A stretch of 35,138 bases of DNA from Candidatus Iainarchaeum sp. Lineage in GTDB: Archaea > Iainarchaeota > Iainarchaeia > Iainarchaeales > JAAZKV01. Location of the stretch: the NCBI GenBank assembly GCA_012799645.1, contig JAAZKV010000030.1:1-35138 (forward strand), read 5' to 3'. A program made the translations under genes and the position numbers. Shown here piece after piece: positions 24,504 to 33,648 of this stretch (positions are counted from its first letter, which is position 1; each line of letters starts with the position of its first letter). The notes beneath the pieces are model-generated. The model did not search any database and was not told the DNA's origin. It saw only the letters and a list, made by a program, of their open reading frames with translations.

Positions 24504-26681
24504 TCATTTTGTGGATTTTTTCTTAACATCTTTTTTTGTTTTTATTTCTTTTTTGCCAGTTTTTGTCTCAGTTGTTTTCTTTTCTTCTTTTTCATTTTTT
24601 TCTTTTTCTTCTTTCTCTTTTTCTTCTTTCTCTTTTTCTTTTCTCTCTTTTTCTTCTTTCTTTTTACCCCAATCTTTTTTTGTCACACAATTCATTGTTA
24701 AACACATTTTGTAACTCAACCGACCATTCCTTACTTTAATTATTGGCGCACCACACTCAACACATTTTTCTTCGGTAGGAGTGATTGTTCCTTTTTGTGG
24801 AAGTGGAAAAGAATTATTACAATCAGGATAAGATGAACACCCAACAAATCTTTTTCCTGATCTTCCTTTTCTTGCAACAAGATTTCCTTTACTGCACTTT
24901 TCACACGCCCCAAGAACTAAAGAAAACCTCAAAGCATTCCTAATATCAGAACCCACCTCATTTTTGTTTTTCACCAAAATATCCATTATTTTTTTTAACT
25001 TAACACCAGAATCATTCACAACTTCCAATTGTTCTTTTTTTCCAGCAGCAATTTCATCCATTTCTTTTTCCAAAATACTAGTCATCTCAGGTTTGGTCAC
25101 AATATCACAGTGTTTTTCAAGAGAATCAATTACCGCAAAAGCAACCTTGCTCGGTTCAATACTTTTATTACCAGAAATATAATTCCTAGAATACAATTTT
25201 TGGATAATTGCTGGACGAGTTGATTTTGTCCCCAAGTTTTTTTCTTCCATTAATTTAATTAAAGAACCCTGAGAATATCTTCCAGGGGGTTGGGTTTCTT
25301 TTTCAACCAACTCTACTTTTTCAATATTAACAACATCATCAACAGCGAGTTTTGGCAAAATCACTTCCGAAACTTTACTATAAGGATAAATTTCTTTCCA
25401 ACCAAAGTAAAGAATTATTTGTCCCCTTGAAACAAAATTCTCCCCACTAGCATCAAGAAGAACTGAAACATTTTCTGTCTTTGCATCCTCTGAAAGAGTT
25501 GCTAAAAATCTTCTACAAATCAATTCATAAATTTTCCAATCATCAAGAGTGAGGGCATCTTTTTGAACAACCCCAACAGGATAAATTGGAGGATGATCTT
25601 TTGTTTCCTTCCCCGCAGAAGGAACAATTTCTTTTTGAGCCAAAACCTTAGCCACATCATCCCTAAGTTCATTAACTGAAGCTAATTTATTCAACACCTC
25701 TTTTAGATTAAGAGATTTGGGATAAGTAGAATTATCAGTTCGCGGATAAGAAGTAAATCCCCTTTGATAAAGTGATTCAGCAATAGACATTGCCCTACCA
25801 GCAGAAAAACCAATTGCGGTAGCAGCCCTAATATATTCAGTAGTATTGAACGGAACAGGTTTTTTTAACACTCTAACTTTTTTATCAATTTTTTTAACTA
25901 TTGCTTTTTTTAAATTCTTGTCAAAAATACTTAATGCTTTTGCTTTTTCCCAAAGTTTTTCTTCAATATGCAATGCATCAAATTTTTCATTATCTTTCTC
26001 ACACTTAGCAACCACTTCCCAATATTTTTTTTTATCAAAAGCCAATCTCTCCTTCTCTCTATCAACAACAAGTGCAAGAGTTGGTGTTTGAACACGACCA
26101 ACACTCAAAAAATCTTTTCCAATTTGGCCCGAAACAAGTGAAAGAAATCTTGTAAGCACAGCACCCCAAATTAAATCAATTTCTCTCCTAGCATTTGCGG
26201 AGTAAGCAAAATTATAATCAAATTTTTCCAAATTGTTAAAAGATTTATCCAAATCCTCTTTTGTAATTGCTGAAAAGTATGCTCTTTGAATCTTTATATT
26301 CTTGTTTGTCTCCTTTGCATAATTAATTGCTTCAAGACCAATCGCTTCCCCTTCCCTATCAGCATCAGTTGCAATAATTATATTATTTGCTTCAGGTGCA
26401 GAAAAACGAATACAATCAATAATCAATTTTTCTGTTTCGGAATAAACTATTGGAGCAGTAATCAAATCTCTCACATCAATTCCAATCCAATTAGAATATT
26501 TTTTTGGAAACTCAACATTACTAATGTGTCCCCTTAAAGGAATTAATCTAATTGGGTTACCATTCCACATAAACTCAAACACTCTTGCACCATTAATTGT
26601 TTTGTTTGAAACTTTTCCATCAGCTAAAAGTTCTGCGATTCTTTCACCAGCAATAGCTTTTTCTGAAATTATCAAATCCAT
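24504..26681 (-). CDS. topA: DNA topoisomerase I (type IA)
   Basis: Relaxes negative supercoils through a covalent 5'-phosphotyrosine. 725 residues from ATG 26681 (MDLIISEKAIAGERIAELL); GTGG just upstream is the ribosome motif. TOPRIM domain with ATDADREGEA; active-site tyrosine in GFTSYPRTDNSTYP; SVGRVQTPTLALV. Two C-terminal zinc fingers follow: CEKCSKGN with CSSYPDC, and CVECGAP with CLTMNC. An extreme K/E tail of about 55 residues (KEKEEKEKEEKEKNEKEEKK) is encoded by a low-complexity CTT/TTC tract. The tail is unusual and may vary in length between strains. Confidence 0.96.
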   Translation of the reverse strand: MDLIISEKAIAGERIAELLADGKVSNKTINGARVFEFMWNGNPIRLIPLRGHISNVEFPKKYSNWIGIDVRDLITAPIVYSETEKLIIDCIRFSAPEANNIIIATDADREGEAIGLEAINYAKETNKNIKIQRAYFSAITKEDLDKSFNNLEKFDYNFAYSANARREIDLIWGAVLTRFLSLVSGQIGKDFLSVGRVQTPTLALVVDREKERLAFDKKKYWEVVAKCEKDNEKFDALHIEEKLWEKAKALSIFDKNLKKAIVKKIDKKVRVLKKPVPFNTTEYIRAATAIGFSAGRAMSIAESLYQRGFTSYPRTDNSTYPKSLNLKEVLNKLASVNELRDDVAKVLAQKEIVPSAGKETKDHPPIYPVGVVQKDALTLDDWKIYELICRRFLATLSEDAKTENVSVLLDASGENFVSRGQIILYFGWKEIYPYSKVSEVILPKLAVDDVVNIEKVELVEKETQPPGRYSQGSLIKLMEEKNLGTKSTRPAIIQKLYSRNYISGNKSIEPSKVAFAVIDSLEKHCDIVTKPEMTSILEKEMDEIAAGKKEQLEVVNDSGVKLKKIMDILVKNKNEVGSDIRNALRFSLVLGACEKCSKGNLVARKGRSGKRFVGCSSYPDCNNSFPLPQKGTITPTEEKCVECGAPIIKVRNGRLSYKMCLTMNCVTKKDWGKKKEEKERKEKEKEEKEKEEKEKNEKEEKKTTETKTGKKEIKTKKDVKKKSTK

Positions 26682-26804
26682 TAAAACCACAAATCAAAAT
26701 TAACCCAAAAATTAATTACTACTAATCAATAAACAAAAACCAATAATAAAAAAAGAAAAGAAAAAGAATAAAAAACCAAAAGGCGAAATAAAAAATTGAC
26801 GAAA

Positions 26805-27272
26805 TTAAATTTTGTTTTGAAAAGTTGTTGCAGGAAGGGTTTTTGATTTTTTTACATCAGAAAGAACAACCATTGTTTTTAGATCAATTACCCCATCAAT
26901 CAAACCAAGTTGTGAAATAAATTTTTCAGCACTATCAAGATTTGGCACGATTAATTTTGCGATCAAATTATACTCTCCCAACACTTGATACAATTCAATA
27001 ACAAAATCCATTCCTTGAAGTTTTTTTATAATGTCTTTGTTTTTTGAAACATCAGTCCGGAGTTGTAAAAAAATCGGATTCTCATAACCCAAAACTTTGT
27101 AATTAAGACCAACTGAAACAGAATCAATAACCCCTCTTTTTTTTAGTGATTCAAATCTTTTTTTTATTGCAACATCAGTTAATTTTGTTTCACGAGCAAT
27201 TGCTGAAAAAGAAGCTCTACCATCCAAAAGAAGTGCTTGCAAAATAACATGATCAATTTTATCCAAAGGCAC
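26805..27272 (-). CDS. Lrp/AsnC-family transcriptional regulator 2
   Basis: 155 residues from the GTG at 27272 (reading MPLDKIDHVILQALLLDGRA); the track's TTG four codons earlier is less likely because GGAGTGGT would then lie inside the coding region. Classical Lrp: helix-turn-helix RASFSAIARETKLTDVAIKK, then VIDSVSVGLNYKVLGY and a RAM ligand-binding domain (VLGEYNLIAKLIVPNLDSAEKF). Its gene is divergent from the NrdD-like gene, about 210 bp apart, so it is a candidate regulator of it. Effector unknown. Confidence 0.88.
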   Translation of the reverse strand: MPLDKIDHVILQALLLDGRASFSAIARETKLTDVAIKKRFESLKKRGVIDSVSVGLNYKVLGYENPIFLQLRTDVSKNKDIIKKLQGMDFVIELYQVLGEYNLIAKLIVPNLDSAEKFISQLGLIDGVIDLKTMVVLSDVKKSKTLPATTFQNKI

Positions 27273-27481
27273 AACCACTCCCAACCCCTCCCCATTTTAA
27301 ATAATAAAAACTAATAAAAACAATTAAAGTTAAATAAAACAACCTTGCAAAGCCTTAAAAATTTAGTTTCCTAACAAAAGAAGAGAAAAAAGTTAAATAA
27401 TCACACTTTTTTGGACATTGTTTTTTATGAAAATTATTTAATAACATTTTCAATCAAAAATATTTTAGTAAAAAACTAATT

Positions 27482-29026
27482 ATGTTGATGAATATGAAAA
27501 TTATTGAAGAAAAAATTCAAATAATTGCCAAAGAAATAATGGAAGCAAATGCTTCCCCTTGGACAATTACAAAAATTGTAAAAGAATTGTCAGAAATGAA
27601 TACCACTAGTGAAAAAAAACTTAGAGAAAAATCTCAAAAACTTTTAGAAGAACTCGATCCACAAGCAGCAATAATTTATAATAAATTTAACCAAATGAAA
27701 GTATACACATCAAACGAAAAAATATTGCCATTCAATAGAGGACACATAATCAAATCACTTTTAAAAGAAACAAATTTACCAAGAAATATTGCTGAAAAAA
27801 TAACTCTTGAAGTAGAAAATCAAATAAAAGATGCAAAAATTGAAACACTCAACACCACCTTAATTAGAGAACTTGTTAACTCTAAATTAATTTCTTATAA
27901 TTATGAAGAAGTTAGAAATAATTATGCACGACTCGGAGAAGCAGCACACGATATTAGAAAAAAATTGGAAGAAAAACCATATTTTGGGGAAGGAGTGAGA
28001 GAATATAATACTGCTTTAGTGCTTCCAAAAAAAGCAAGAAAATTACACTGCGAAGGAACAATACATATCGAGGATACTATGGGATATTCTTCAAGAGTTT
28101 TTTCACACACACACATTTTTGAAAAATTTGAGGATGAAGATGAAACAATTTCACAAAACATAAAAAAAATTATTGAAAAACAAAAACTAGTATTTACTCC
28201 AATAAGCATTTATGGAGCAACCCACACCCTTTCTGAATTTTGTGACAACCCAAACCAATCAAAAAAAATTGGAAAAAAATTAATAAAATATTTAGAAATA
28301 TTGCCAAAAGAAACAAAAATATCAATAGAACTATTTACTCCGGAAATACTTAAAACAAAAAGTAACAAAACAAACGCACTACTAATTGGAGAACAATTAA
28401 TTGAAAAAAAAGAAAGCATAATTAGCATTGATTCAACATACGAATTAAAATTATTAAAAAAATTAAATAAACAACTAACAATACTTAATTGTTCGGAAAA
28501 AGAGTACTACCCTCAATCAGAAAATATTTATTCAACCACCCCAACAATAAATTCATTCATTAATCTAAATTTGGAAAAAATCGCACAAGAAAACAATTTT
28601 GAAGAATTTATTAAAGAAATTAAAGAAATTAGCGAAGAAGTAAAAAAAATAGAAAATCAAAGAAACGAAATTCTTTCAAAAAAACAATTTTTGAATAAAT
28701 TTTCAATTGAAAAAAATAAAACAGGCATAGGGATAACCAACTTACACACTTTGACAAAATATTTCCAAGAAATGAAACCAAGCGAATGTGTTAAAAAAAT
28801 TAATAAAGAAATAAACACTATTTTTAGTGATGAAATTATTTTGGATCTTACAAAAATTGCCCAAAATAAATTTAAAGAAATAAATTTACAAAATGTGGAA
28901 AATGAAGAAAACTCAATAATGAGTGAAAGTAAAACAGAACACGATTTTTTAAAAACAGCCAAAACAATTAAAGAAGTGGAAGAAATGATAAAAGAAAAAA
29001 TCAAAATAATTCAATTTGGGGAATAA
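27482..29026 (+). CDS. NrdD-derived ATP-cone protein lacking the radical catalytic site
   Basis: 514 residues. The N-terminal ~160 residues match the ATP-cone region of archaeal anaerobic ribonucleotide reductase: DPQAAIIYNKF, MKVYTSNEKILPFNRGHII, then IRELVNSKLISYNYEEVRNN and YARLG. Next comes a NrdD-like entry, LPKKARKLHCEGTIHIEDT, where active NrdD has AH-x-G-x-IHIHDL. The rest is not recognisable: no paired active-site cysteines, no C-terminal zinc-binding CxxC pairs and no glycyl-radical RVxGY motif (the protein ends IIQFGE). Active NrdD is about 600-750 residues. It may bind ATP/dATP and serve as a sensor or regulator. Frame intact. ATGs at 27488 and 27494 are alternative starts. Confidence 0.75.
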   Translation: MLMNMKIIEEKIQIIAKEIMEANASPWTITKIVKELSEMNTTSEKKLREKSQKLLEELDPQAAIIYNKFNQMKVYTSNEKILPFNRGHIIKSLLKETNLPRNIAEKITLEVENQIKDAKIETLNTTLIRELVNSKLISYNYEEVRNNYARLGEAAHDIRKKLEEKPYFGEGVREYNTALVLPKKARKLHCEGTIHIEDTMGYSSRVFSHTHIFEKFEDEDETISQNIKKIIEKQKLVFTPISIYGATHTLSEFCDNPNQSKKIGKKLIKYLEILPKETKISIELFTPEILKTKSNKTNALLIGEQLIEKKESIISIDSTYELKLLKKLNKQLTILNCSEKEYYPQSENIYSTTPTINSFINLNLEKIAQENNFEEFIKEIKEISEEVKKIENQRNEILSKKQFLNKFSIEKNKTGIGITNLHTLTKYFQEMKPSECVKKINKEINTIFSDEIILDLTKIAQNKFKEINLQNVENEENSIMSESKTEHDFLKTAKTIKEVEEMIKEKIKIIQFGE

Positions 29027-29078
29027 TTATTTCCCACACATCTTGTTTTTTATTACAAAGCATATCACAAATTTTTGA

Positions 29079-29882
29079 TCACAATTTTCCTCTTGGGTTC
29101 TTTTCACGCAACCTAGTTGTTCTTTCAAAAGGTTCAACAAATTTCTTTTTACGTCTCGCGCTACTTACTTCAGAGGCTCTAATTAAATTATTTTTCAAAA
29201 TATAAGCGTAAGATTTCATTTGTTCAACGAATGGAATCAAAAATATTAAAACTAAAACAAAAGAAATAATTGATCCTGGGAAACCAAAATAATCAAAAAC
29301 AAATTCAATAAGTATTATTAAAAATAACGCAATTGTTGATAAAAACAATATTCCGAAACTAACTCCGAAACTTTTTCTCCAAAAAGAAACACTCTCTCTT
29401 ATTGCATAACCCACTCCAACTTCATCAAAAATAATACTTTGTGGAACATACATTAAAAGTGTTGAAATAACAAACATTACTACGCTTGAAAAAACCACTT
29501 GTGAAAAAGTTAAACCCAAAATTGATAATACAAAAAATAATAAAACTAAAAAGAAATAAAAAATAAAAATATTTAATGAACCTTTTTTTAGTAATACACT
29601 CCAATACTCATCAAGGGTTAATCTGTGAATATCTCTTTGAATTGAATAAACTGATAAGGAAATAAAAAATGAAAATGCGTACAAAAAAACCAATGCACAA
29701 ATTAATCCAACTAATGTGAACAAATTAATGTCAAAGAACAAAAAAACTGTTCCTGATGAAATAAAAAATTGTTCAAAAAATACAAAAATTGCTACAAAAA
29801 TAAATAGAACTCCAAAACTTAAAGCCACTTTAAAATTATCCGAAAATTCTTCAAAAGTACGCTTTAAAACAATATTAAACAT
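29079..29882 (-). CDS. Six-helix integral membrane protein of unknown function
   Basis: 267 residues with about six transmembrane helices between residues 20 and 230, and a basic C-terminal tail (SSARRKKKFVEPFERTTRLR). An amphipathic segment RDIHRLTLDEYWSVLLKKG between helices 2 and 3, and VGVGYAIRESVSFWRKSF between helices 4 and 5, are the pattern of archaeal membrane proteins related to the DUF4013/DUF975-type group; assignment is tentative. The start ATG at 29882 is followed by LKRTFEEFSDNFK, a typical lead-in helix. It lies downstream of the e-MtaB gene on the same strand. Confidence 0.75.
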   Translation of the reverse strand: MFNIVLKRTFEEFSDNFKVALSFGVLFIFVAIFVFFEQFFISSGTVFLFFDINLFTLVGLICALVFLYAFSFFISLSVYSIQRDIHRLTLDEYWSVLLKKGSLNIFIFYFFLVLLFFVLSILGLTFSQVVFSSVVMFVISTLLMYVPQSIIFDEVGVGYAIRESVSFWRKSFGVSFGILFLSTIALFLIILIEFVFDYFGFPGSIISFVLVLIFLIPFVEQMKSYAYILKNNLIRASEVSSARRKKKFVEPFERTTRLREKNPRGKL

Positions 29883-29946
29883 AAAGTAAAATAGTGAAAA
29901 AAGTATTAAAAACCCTTATTTTTGTGAAAACTAAAATATTGAAAAA

Positions 29947-31191
29947 TTATTTCGTTTCCCCTTTAAAAAAATGAGGGAATGCTTCAACAATTTCAACATC
30001 AACAAAACTTGAATAACCAAACCCAACATTCACTGGACGATAATTGTTTGTTCTGGCAACAAAAAGATTTTTTGATTTTTTTTCTGAAACCAAAACACGC
30101 ACTTTTTCTCCAACCCTTTTTTTGTTATTAACAAGCATATATTCATCACAAAATTTGGTTAATTTTCTTGAATAATCTTTTTTTGTTGCTTCTGAAAGTT
30201 GTCCGGAAAAGACAGCGGCTTTTGTTCCATCCCTCTTTGCAAATCTTGAAATATTAACCACCTCAGGAGTGGTTTTTTTTAGTAACAACAAAGTTTTTTC
30301 AAAATCTTTTTCAGTTTCTGTAGGAAAACCAACAATAATATCCGTTGAAAAAGTAATTCCTTTAACTTTTTTTCTAAACAAATTAACCAAATCAACAAAA
30401 TCTTTATTCTTATATCCCCTGTTCATTAATTTCAAAACCCTATTCGAACCTGATTGAACAGGAACGTGCAAAAATTTGTACAAACGATCATCCGAAAAAA
30501 GAGGAATTAATTTCCCACTAATTTTTTTTAAAAAATTAGGGTTCATCATCCCCAACCTTATTCTATACTCCCCTTTATTTTTTAGTAAAACTTTAAGTAA
30601 CTCAACAATATCTGTTTTAATATCAAAACCATAACAACCAAGATCTTGAGAAGTTAACCAAATTTCTTTCGAACCGGATTTTAGTGCACTTTTGAAAGCA
30701 AAATCGATTTCTTTTATTGAATACGAAAAAAAATTAGGCCGCGCTATTTTTGTAGCACAGTAAGTGCAATTACCCAAACACCCAACACTCACAGGAATAA
30801 TTGAAACTAAAGGATTGGATTTTTTTCCTAATAATTTTGGGGAAAAGGATCTTTTTTTAATATTCAAAACTAAACAAAGTGATTCAAGAGAAGTATCACA
30901 AACTAAAATCGTCGGAAATTTTTTTAACAAATCTTTTTTTTTATGAGCTGCAAGACAACCAAAAACAATAATTTTTGAAGAGGACTTTTTATTATTTAAA
31001 AAAAACTCTATTCGTGAAAACATTCTTTGTTCAGTAACTTGTTTTACTGAACAAGTATTAATTATTACAAAATCAGCACTATTTAATTTATCAGTTCGTT
31101 CAAAATTATTTGATTCCAAAAACTCATCAATTTTTTGGGTTTCGGAAATATTAAGCGAACAACCATACCCTTCCAAAAAAAACTTTTTCAA
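29947..31191 (-). CDS. tRNA-t6A37 methylthiotransferase (e-MtaB/CDKAL1 type)
   Basis: Radical-SAM enzyme that adds a methylthio group to t6A37 of tRNAs reading ANN codons. 414 residues in the family order. The N-terminal UPF0004 domain has three cluster cysteines: C11 in EGYGCSLNISETQ, C47 in NTCSVK and C79 in FGCLAAH. The radical-SAM motif CLGNCTYC has C138, C142 and C145, and a C-terminal TRAM domain begins near RVGEKVRVLVSEKK. The LTSQDLGCYG and VPVQSGSNRVLKLMNRGY motifs are MiaB-family hallmarks. It appears complete and active. Confidence 0.93.
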   Translation of the reverse strand: MKKFFLEGYGCSLNISETQKIDEFLESNNFERTDKLNSADFVIINTCSVKQVTEQRMFSRIEFFLNNKKSSSKIIVFGCLAAHKKKDLLKKFPTILVCDTSLESLCLVLNIKKRSFSPKLLGKKSNPLVSIIPVSVGCLGNCTYCATKIARPNFFSYSIKEIDFAFKSALKSGSKEIWLTSQDLGCYGFDIKTDIVELLKVLLKNKGEYRIRLGMMNPNFLKKISGKLIPLFSDDRLYKFLHVPVQSGSNRVLKLMNRGYKNKDFVDLVNLFRKKVKGITFSTDIIVGFPTETEKDFEKTLLLLKKTTPEVVNISRFAKRDGTKAAVFSGQLSEATKKDYSRKLTKFCDEYMLVNNKKRVGEKVRVLVSEKKSKNLFVARTNNYRPVNVGFGYSSFVDVEIVEAFPHFFKGETK

Positions 31192-31240
31192 AAAAAAACA
31201 CCCATAATTTTAGAAATTGTAAAAAATAAAAAATAATAAA

Positions 31241-31272
31241 TTATTAATTTAATGAATTATTAATTTAATGAA
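31241..31272. repeat. 16-bp tandem repeat, 2 copies
   Basis: TTATTAATTTAATGAA is repeated exactly twice in the spacer between the 4-helix membrane protein gene and the e-MtaB start. All A/T except one G per unit. Confidence 0.8.
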
Positions 31273-31293
31273 TTAAAAAATCAAAGAAAATAA

Positions 31294-31935
31294 TTATTTT
31301 TTTGATTCTAAAAAGTTTTTAACAAAAAGAGGTAACCAACCAATCATTGCACCCAACATAAAAGTCAAGTAAATACTTTCTTTTAATTCTGCCCAAAAAT
31401 TTACTGGAATGTTTTGTTGAATTGTTGTTAAATTATTTGATTGGGCTTGATTTATTAGTTCTTGATTTATTTTTCCAACCATTGCACTACAATCAGCAGG
31501 ATTTACTTCAGTAACACAAAAATACAACCCTACTTTTAAACCATCCCTAGAATTTAGTGCAGCAGCTTCACCATAATACCAATTCAAATTAATAAAATAA
31601 CCAAAAATTAGTGCAAAAACAAGTATCGCGAACATAAAAATACTTGAAGCGAATTTTGTTTCAAAATATTGATTATACCATTTTAAAACAAAATAAGAAA
31701 TAATCATCCCCGCAATTGGAGCAAACCAGTACATCAAAGAATGCCAAGGGTTAAGTGGCAAAAATAATTGAAGCACGGGAATATTACTAACTCCACTTAT
31801 TGCTTCCTTTGATAAACAAGTTCCACCTGAAAAAGGATCAAGGCAAGCTCCTCCCAAAAACCACAAAACCAAATACGCAACTAAAAAATAAGCAATTAAA
31901 AAAACTGTATTTTGATTTACGCTTTTTGAACTCAT
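31294..31935 (-). CDS. Four-helix membrane protein with extracytoplasmic Cys loops
   Basis: Not recognised. 213 residues from ATG 31935; GGTG upstream is the ribosome site, so the track's longer start is not used. Four hydrophobic segments (about 9-28, 60-82, 95-115, 186-204). The loop after helix 1 has two cysteines (GGACLDPFSGGTCLSKE), and the long loop after helix 3 has two more (YFCVTEVNPADCSAM), suggesting disulfides outside the cell. Ends in a positively charged tail (KNFLESKK). Divergent from rfcS. Confidence 0.7.
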   Translation of the reverse strand: MSSKSVNQNTVFLIAYFLVAYLVLWFLGGACLDPFSGGTCLSKEAISGVSNIPVLQLFLPLNPWHSLMYWFAPIAGMIISYFVLKWYNQYFETKFASSIFMFAILVFALIFGYFINLNWYYGEAAALNSRDGLKVGLYFCVTEVNPADCSAMVGKINQELINQAQSNNLTTIQQNIPVNFWAELKESIYLTFMLGAMIGWLPLFVKNFLESKK

Positions 31936-32057
31936 AAAAAACACCACTTAATTTTTCAATACCTATCAATAATACTCATCACAATAAAACTCATCAATTA
32001 TTAGTAAGGAAATATTAAAATAATAGGCTTTTAATCTTTACTTAGAAGGATTTTTTT

Positions 32058-33023
32058 ATGACTGATATTGAGTTACCTTGGGTTGAGAAATACAGACCGA
32101 AAAACTTAAGCGAAATAATTGGACACGAGGAAATAACTAAAAGACTCAAAGGATATGTTGATAAAAAAAATATGCCCAATATGATGTTCTCTGGGCCGGC
32201 AGGAACAGGAAAAACCTCTTCAAGCATAGCGCTTGCTAAAGAATTCTTTTCTACTAATTTTGAACAAAATTTTTTAGAACTAAACGCGAGTGATGATAGA
32301 GGAATTGATATTGTTAGAAACACTATTAAGGATTTTGCAAGAACTCTTGCATTTGATTCGAATTTTAAAATAATATTTCTTGATGAATGTGATGCATTAA
32401 CACAAGATGCACAACAAGCGCTAAGAAGAACAATGGAAAAATATACAAAAACTTGTAGATTTATTTTATCGTGCAATTATTCATCAAAAATAATAGAGCC
32501 AATTCAATCAAGATGTGTTATTTATAGATTTAAACCACTTGGCGCAAAAGAAATTAATGAACAAATACAAAAAATTTCTGAAAACGAAAAAATAACTATT
32601 GATGAAAAAGGAAAAAACGCTATTAATTATATTTGTCAAGGGGATTTGAGAAAAGCTATTAATATTTTGCAAGCTGCTGCAACACTTGATAAAAAATTGA
32701 ATGAAGAAATTATTTACACTGTTTCCTCAAAAGCAAGACCTGAACAAGTACAAGAAATGATAATACTCGCATTGAATGGAAAATTTATTGACGCGAGAAA
32801 AAAACTTGATGAACTAATGTATGAACAAGGAATGAGTGGAGAGGATGTAATGGTGCAAATTTATAGAGAAACAATGAACTTGAGTGATGATAAACTTGAT
32901 CAAAAAAGTAAAATTGAATTAGTGCATACTATTGGAGAATACGATTTTAGATTAACTGAAGGAGCGAATGAAAGAATACAACTTGAAGCACTACTCGCAC
33001 AATTTATGAAATACAAAAAATAG
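32058..33023 (+). CDS. rfcS: Replication factor C small subunit
   Basis: Clamp-loader AAA+ subunit; several copies join one RFC-L to load PCNA. 321 residues. RFC box LPWVEKYRPKNLSEIIGHEE, Walker A GPAGTGKT (46-53), LNASDDRGIDIVR, Walker B FLDECDAL (DECD 109-112), arginine-finger motif SRC (151-153) in IEPIQSRC, and sensor 2 GDLRKAINILQ. AGAAGGA precedes the ATG. First gene of a two-gene operon with the basic protein at 33033, nine bases after the stop. Confidence 0.97.
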   Translation: MTDIELPWVEKYRPKNLSEIIGHEEITKRLKGYVDKKNMPNMMFSGPAGTGKTSSSIALAKEFFSTNFEQNFLELNASDDRGIDIVRNTIKDFARTLAFDSNFKIIFLDECDALTQDAQQALRRTMEKYTKTCRFILSCNYSSKIIEPIQSRCVIYRFKPLGAKEINEQIQKISENEKITIDEKGKNAINYICQGDLRKAINILQAAATLDKKLNEEIIYTVSSKARPEQVQEMIILALNGKFIDARKKLDELMYEQGMSGEDVMVQIYRETMNLSDDKLDQKSKIELVHTIGEYDFRLTEGANERIQLEALLAQFMKYKK

Positions 33024-33032
33024 GGGAAAACT

Positions 33033-33614
33033 ATGTCAAATATTTCCAGAGCAAGAAGAGCCAAAGCAGGAAAAGTTAATACGACAAAAATTAATACAAC
33101 AAAAACTGGCACAAGCATTATTGATGCAAACAAATATGTGCTGAAAGGAAGCAAACTCAAAGGACCAGCAATAAAACTTGCTCAAAGAGAATATAGTGCA
33201 ATAAACCAAATGGAAAAAGTAGGAGAATCTCTTGAAGGAATAGGAAGAATATCTAGAGAAAAACTCCAAAAAGCAAGAGCTGAATCAAAAAAAATTTTAC
33301 GAAAAGCACAAAGAGATGAAAATAGGGATATAAGAATCGCTACTCAAAAAACAACAGGAAATGTAATACGCCAATATGGAATAACTAGTCCTTATTTTAA
33401 AAAAATAATTCACCAACGAGCACAAAAATTAATCACTGCACAATTAAGTGGAAAAAATGTCGGGGGAGAAACCAAAAAATTGCATGATGCATTTTATATT
33501 GCACTAATGGGAAATCAAACAAAAGCCACTAGAGCCACAGGCAGTGTTATTAATGCTGCAACAACAAATTCTGAAAAATTAAGAAAACTAAAAAATGAAA
33601 TGCTTGAACACTAA
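33033..33614 (+). CDS. Basic protein of unknown function in the rfcS operon
   Basis: 193 residues, strongly basic (Lys/Arg throughout) with an N-terminal Arg/Lys/Thr-rich stretch (SRARRAKAGKVNTTKINTTK) that contains a near-repeat. A long helix follows (about 60-105, EGIGRISREKLQKARAESKK) and then a more folded C-terminal part (TSPYFKKIIHQRAQKL). It follows rfcS by nine bases with TAGGGGAAAACT as the shared ribosome site, so it is co-translated with rfcS. Nucleic-acid binding is likely by composition. No family recognised. Confidence 0.75.
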   Translation: MSNISRARRAKAGKVNTTKINTTKTGTSIIDANKYVLKGSKLKGPAIKLAQREYSAINQMEKVGESLEGIGRISREKLQKARAESKKILRKAQRDENRDIRIATQKTTGNVIRQYGITSPYFKKIIHQRAQKLITAQLSGKNVGGETKKLHDAFYIALMGNQTKATRATGSVINAATTNSEKLRKLKNEMLEH

Positions 33615-33648
33615 ACAAAAAAAAAACAACCCACTAATTTTTTAAAAA

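Noticed and set aside
24511-24739. Two Phe/Ser/Leu-rich plus-strand ORFs
   Set aside because: Antisense to the K/E-rich topA tail; low-complexity artefact.
27922-29004. Three Ser/Phe-rich minus-strand ORFs (27922, 28210, 28657)
   Set aside because: Antisense shadows of the NrdD-like gene.
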